A stretch of 7,260 bases of DNA from Clostridia bacterium (lineage in GTDB: Bacteria; Bacillota_A; Clostridia; Lachnospirales; Lachnospiraceae). The position numbers and the translations under genes were made by a program. The notes under the pieces were generated by a model. The model did no database searches. It had not been told where the DNA came from and saw only the letters and a list, made by a program, of their open reading frames with translations. Location: contig JAAYYM010000287.1 of assembly GCA_012515365.1 (NCBI GenBank), positions 1 to 7,260 of the forward strand, in the 5' to 3' direction. Positions 5,785-7,260 of the stretch are shown here, piece by piece; position 1 is the first letter of the stretch, and each line of letters starts with the position of its first letter.

Positions 5785-7260
5785 ATGGACAAGAATGAAA
5801 ATCTTGAAATGAAGTATTTAAAAAGTATAGCGGCGCAGTATCCGACGATCGCATCTGCGGCTACGGAGATCATCAATTTACAGTCAATTCTGAATCTTCC
5901 AAAGAGTACCGAACACTTTATGACCGATATTCATGGTGAACATGAGCAGTTTATCCATGTTCTGAGGAATGGGTCCGGATCAGTCAAACGCAAGATCGAT
6001 GAGGAATTCGGAAATACATTGAGTGAAAAAGATAAGAAAACATTGGCTACATTAATTTATTATCCAAAGGAAAAACTAGAACTCATCATTCAGCGTGAGG
6101 ATAATATAGAAGACTGGTACAAGATCACACTCCACAGGCTTGTACAGATCACAAAACGAGTTGCTTCTAAGTATACGAGATCAAAGGTTCGCAAGGCGCT
6201 TCCGGTTGATTTTGCATATGTAATAGAAGAGTTGATTACAGAAAAGGTAGAAGTTCAAAATAAAGAAGCTTATTATAATGAAATTATTCATACCATTATT
6301 CGTATCGGCAGAGCACCTGAGTTTATCGTGGCACTTAGCGATTTGATCCGCAGACTTGTCATCGATCATCTGCATATCGTCGGTGATATTTTTGACAGAG
6401 GACCTGGTGCGCACCTCGTACTGGAAACTTTGAGACATTATCATTCCATTGATATTCAATGGGGAAATCACGATGTTGTCTGGATGGGAGCAGCTTCCGG
6501 TCATTATGCATGTATTGCCAATGTGGTACGTATGTCAGCACGCTATGGAAATCTGGATACGCTGGAGGAAGGCTATGGCATCAATCTGATTCCACTTGCG
6601 ACCTTTGCAATGGAAGTGTATGCAAATACAAATTGTGAGTCCTTTAAGATCAAGCCGGCTAACGATTATAATGCAAATGAATTTGAACTTGATACCAAAA
6701 TGCATAAAGCAATTACAATGATTCAGTTTAAGCTGGAAGGACAGTTGATCAAGCGCAGACCATGCTTTGAAATGGATGATCGCCTGTTGCTTGATAAAAT
6801 TGATTATCAAAATAAAACAATTACGATTGACGGTATTTCTTATGAACTAAATGATACGGATTTTCCGACGGTTGATCCCAAAGATCCGTATCAGCTGACA
6901 GCAGAAGAACAGACGGTTATGGAACGTATTGCACATGCATTTATTCACTGTGAAAAACTGCAGAAACAGGTTAAGTTTCTGTTTGCAAAAGGAAGTTTGT
7001 ATAAGGTATATAATTCGAATCTTCTTTATCATGGATGCGTCCCACTTGATGAGAATGGGGAATTTAAGCAGGTCAATATTTATGGTGAACACTATAAAGG
7101 TAAAGAATTATATGATATTCTAGAGCATTATGCCAGAAGAGGTTATTATATCACGAATGATCCCGAGGAAAAACTAAAGGGACAGGATATTTTATGGTAT
7201 ATCTGGGGTAATCCAAATTCACCGGTATTTGGAAAAGAAAGAATGGCCACGTTTGAACGC
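5785..7260 (+). CDS. fbp: Fructose-1,6-bisphosphatase, class III (3' end beyond the right edge)
   Basis: Hydrolyses fructose 1,6-bisphosphate to fructose 6-phosphate in gluconeogenesis. Class III enzymes are the Firmicute type, built on a calcineurin-like metallophosphatase core. The visible 492 residues are open to the window edge; family members are about 650-670 residues, so roughly a quarter is missing. The metal-binding motifs are in order: DIHGE (48-52), GDIFDRG (200-206) and WGNHD (226-230). The stretch DILWYIWGNPNSPVFGK near the visible end is also characteristic as I recall the family. The ATG at 5785 has AGGAG (5769-5773) upstream at a rather long 11-nt spacing; I see no better start. 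Only 27 bp separate it from dapB and no terminator is present, so it is likely transcribed with dapAB, though an internal promoter within dapB cannot be excluded. Confidence 0.96.
   Translation, partial: MDKNENLEMKYLKSIAAQYPTIASAATEIINLQSILNLPKSTEHFMTDIHGEHEQFIHVLRNGSGSVKRKIDEEFGNTLSEKDKKTLATLIYYPKEKLELIIQREDNIEDWYKITLHRLVQITKRVASKYTRSKVRKALPVDFAYVIEELITEKVEVQNKEAYYNEIIHTIIRIGRAPEFIVALSDLIRRLVIDHLHIVGDIFDRGPGAHLVLETLRHYHSIDIQWGNHDVVWMGAASGHYACIANVVRMSARYGNLDTLEEGYGINLIPLATFAMEVYANTNCESFKIKPANDYNANEFELDTKMHKAITMIQFKLEGQLIKRRPCFEMDDRLLLDKIDYQNKTITIDGISYELNDTDFPTVDPKDPYQLTAEEQTVMERIAHAFIHCEKLQKQVKFLFAKGSLYKVYNSNLLYHGCVPLDENGEFKQVNIYGEHYKGKELYDILEHYARRGYYITNDPEEKLKGQDILWYIWGNPNSPVFGKERMATFER

Noticed and set aside
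6181..7123. Several short frames on both strands within 6181-7123
   Set aside because: All lie inside the open fbp frame, which holds the metallophosphatase motifs and runs without a stop to the window edge.

Overview
The window looks like chromosomal DNA of a low-GC, Gram-positive gut-type Clostridia, most likely a Lachnospiraceae member (Blautia/Dorea/Ruminococcus-like). This is inferred from protein style: a two-OB-fold SSB-like protein, a short CobO-type adenosyltransferase, a class III FBPase, a lysine riboswitch ahead of dapA, and strong AAGGAGG-type ribosome binding sites. I cannot name a species. I see no phage, IS, CRISPR, tRNA or rRNA.

Layout: the left edge holds the 5' half of typA/bipA (minus strand, GTG start at 869). 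A 334-bp divergent spacer separates it from a plus-strand gene for a tandem-OB SSB-like protein (1204-1866). That spacer has an extended -10 promoter for typA and a cluster of near-identical palindromic elements. Next comes about 1 kb without a credible gene (1867-2930). Most of it is a degenerate tandem repeat with a strict 13-bp period and consensus nnnGATACATAAC, with other short repeats embedded. A short cobO-like P-loop ATPase gene follows (2931-3434). A 590-bp spacer then carries 17- and 18-bp tandem repeats, a strong promoter, a complete lysine riboswitch aptamer (about 3651-3848) and an intrinsic terminator (3896-3928). These control dapA (4025-4912) and dapB (4996-5757). The 5' three quarters of a class III fructose-1,6-bisphosphatase gene (5785 to the right edge) starts 27 bp after dapB.

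How the genes work together: DapA and DapB catalyse successive steps committing aspartate semialdehyde to diaminopimelate, the precursor of lysine and peptidoglycan. The riboswitch should shut the transcript off when lysine is plentiful. No terminator is visible between dapB and fbp, so the gluconeogenic phosphatase may be partly read through from the lysine-controlled transcript. typA, ssb-like and cobO-like are functionally unrelated neighbours.

Most unusual content: the genes are ordinary, but the non-coding DNA is not. Four gene-free stretches contain tandem repeats of different periods (13, 17, 9, 18, 17 and an irregular ~15-19 bp) sharing words such as TAAC, ATACG and AATA. The 13-bp array has about 33 recognisable units with a conserved 10-mer and a variable 3-nt part. 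I do not recognise it as a named element.
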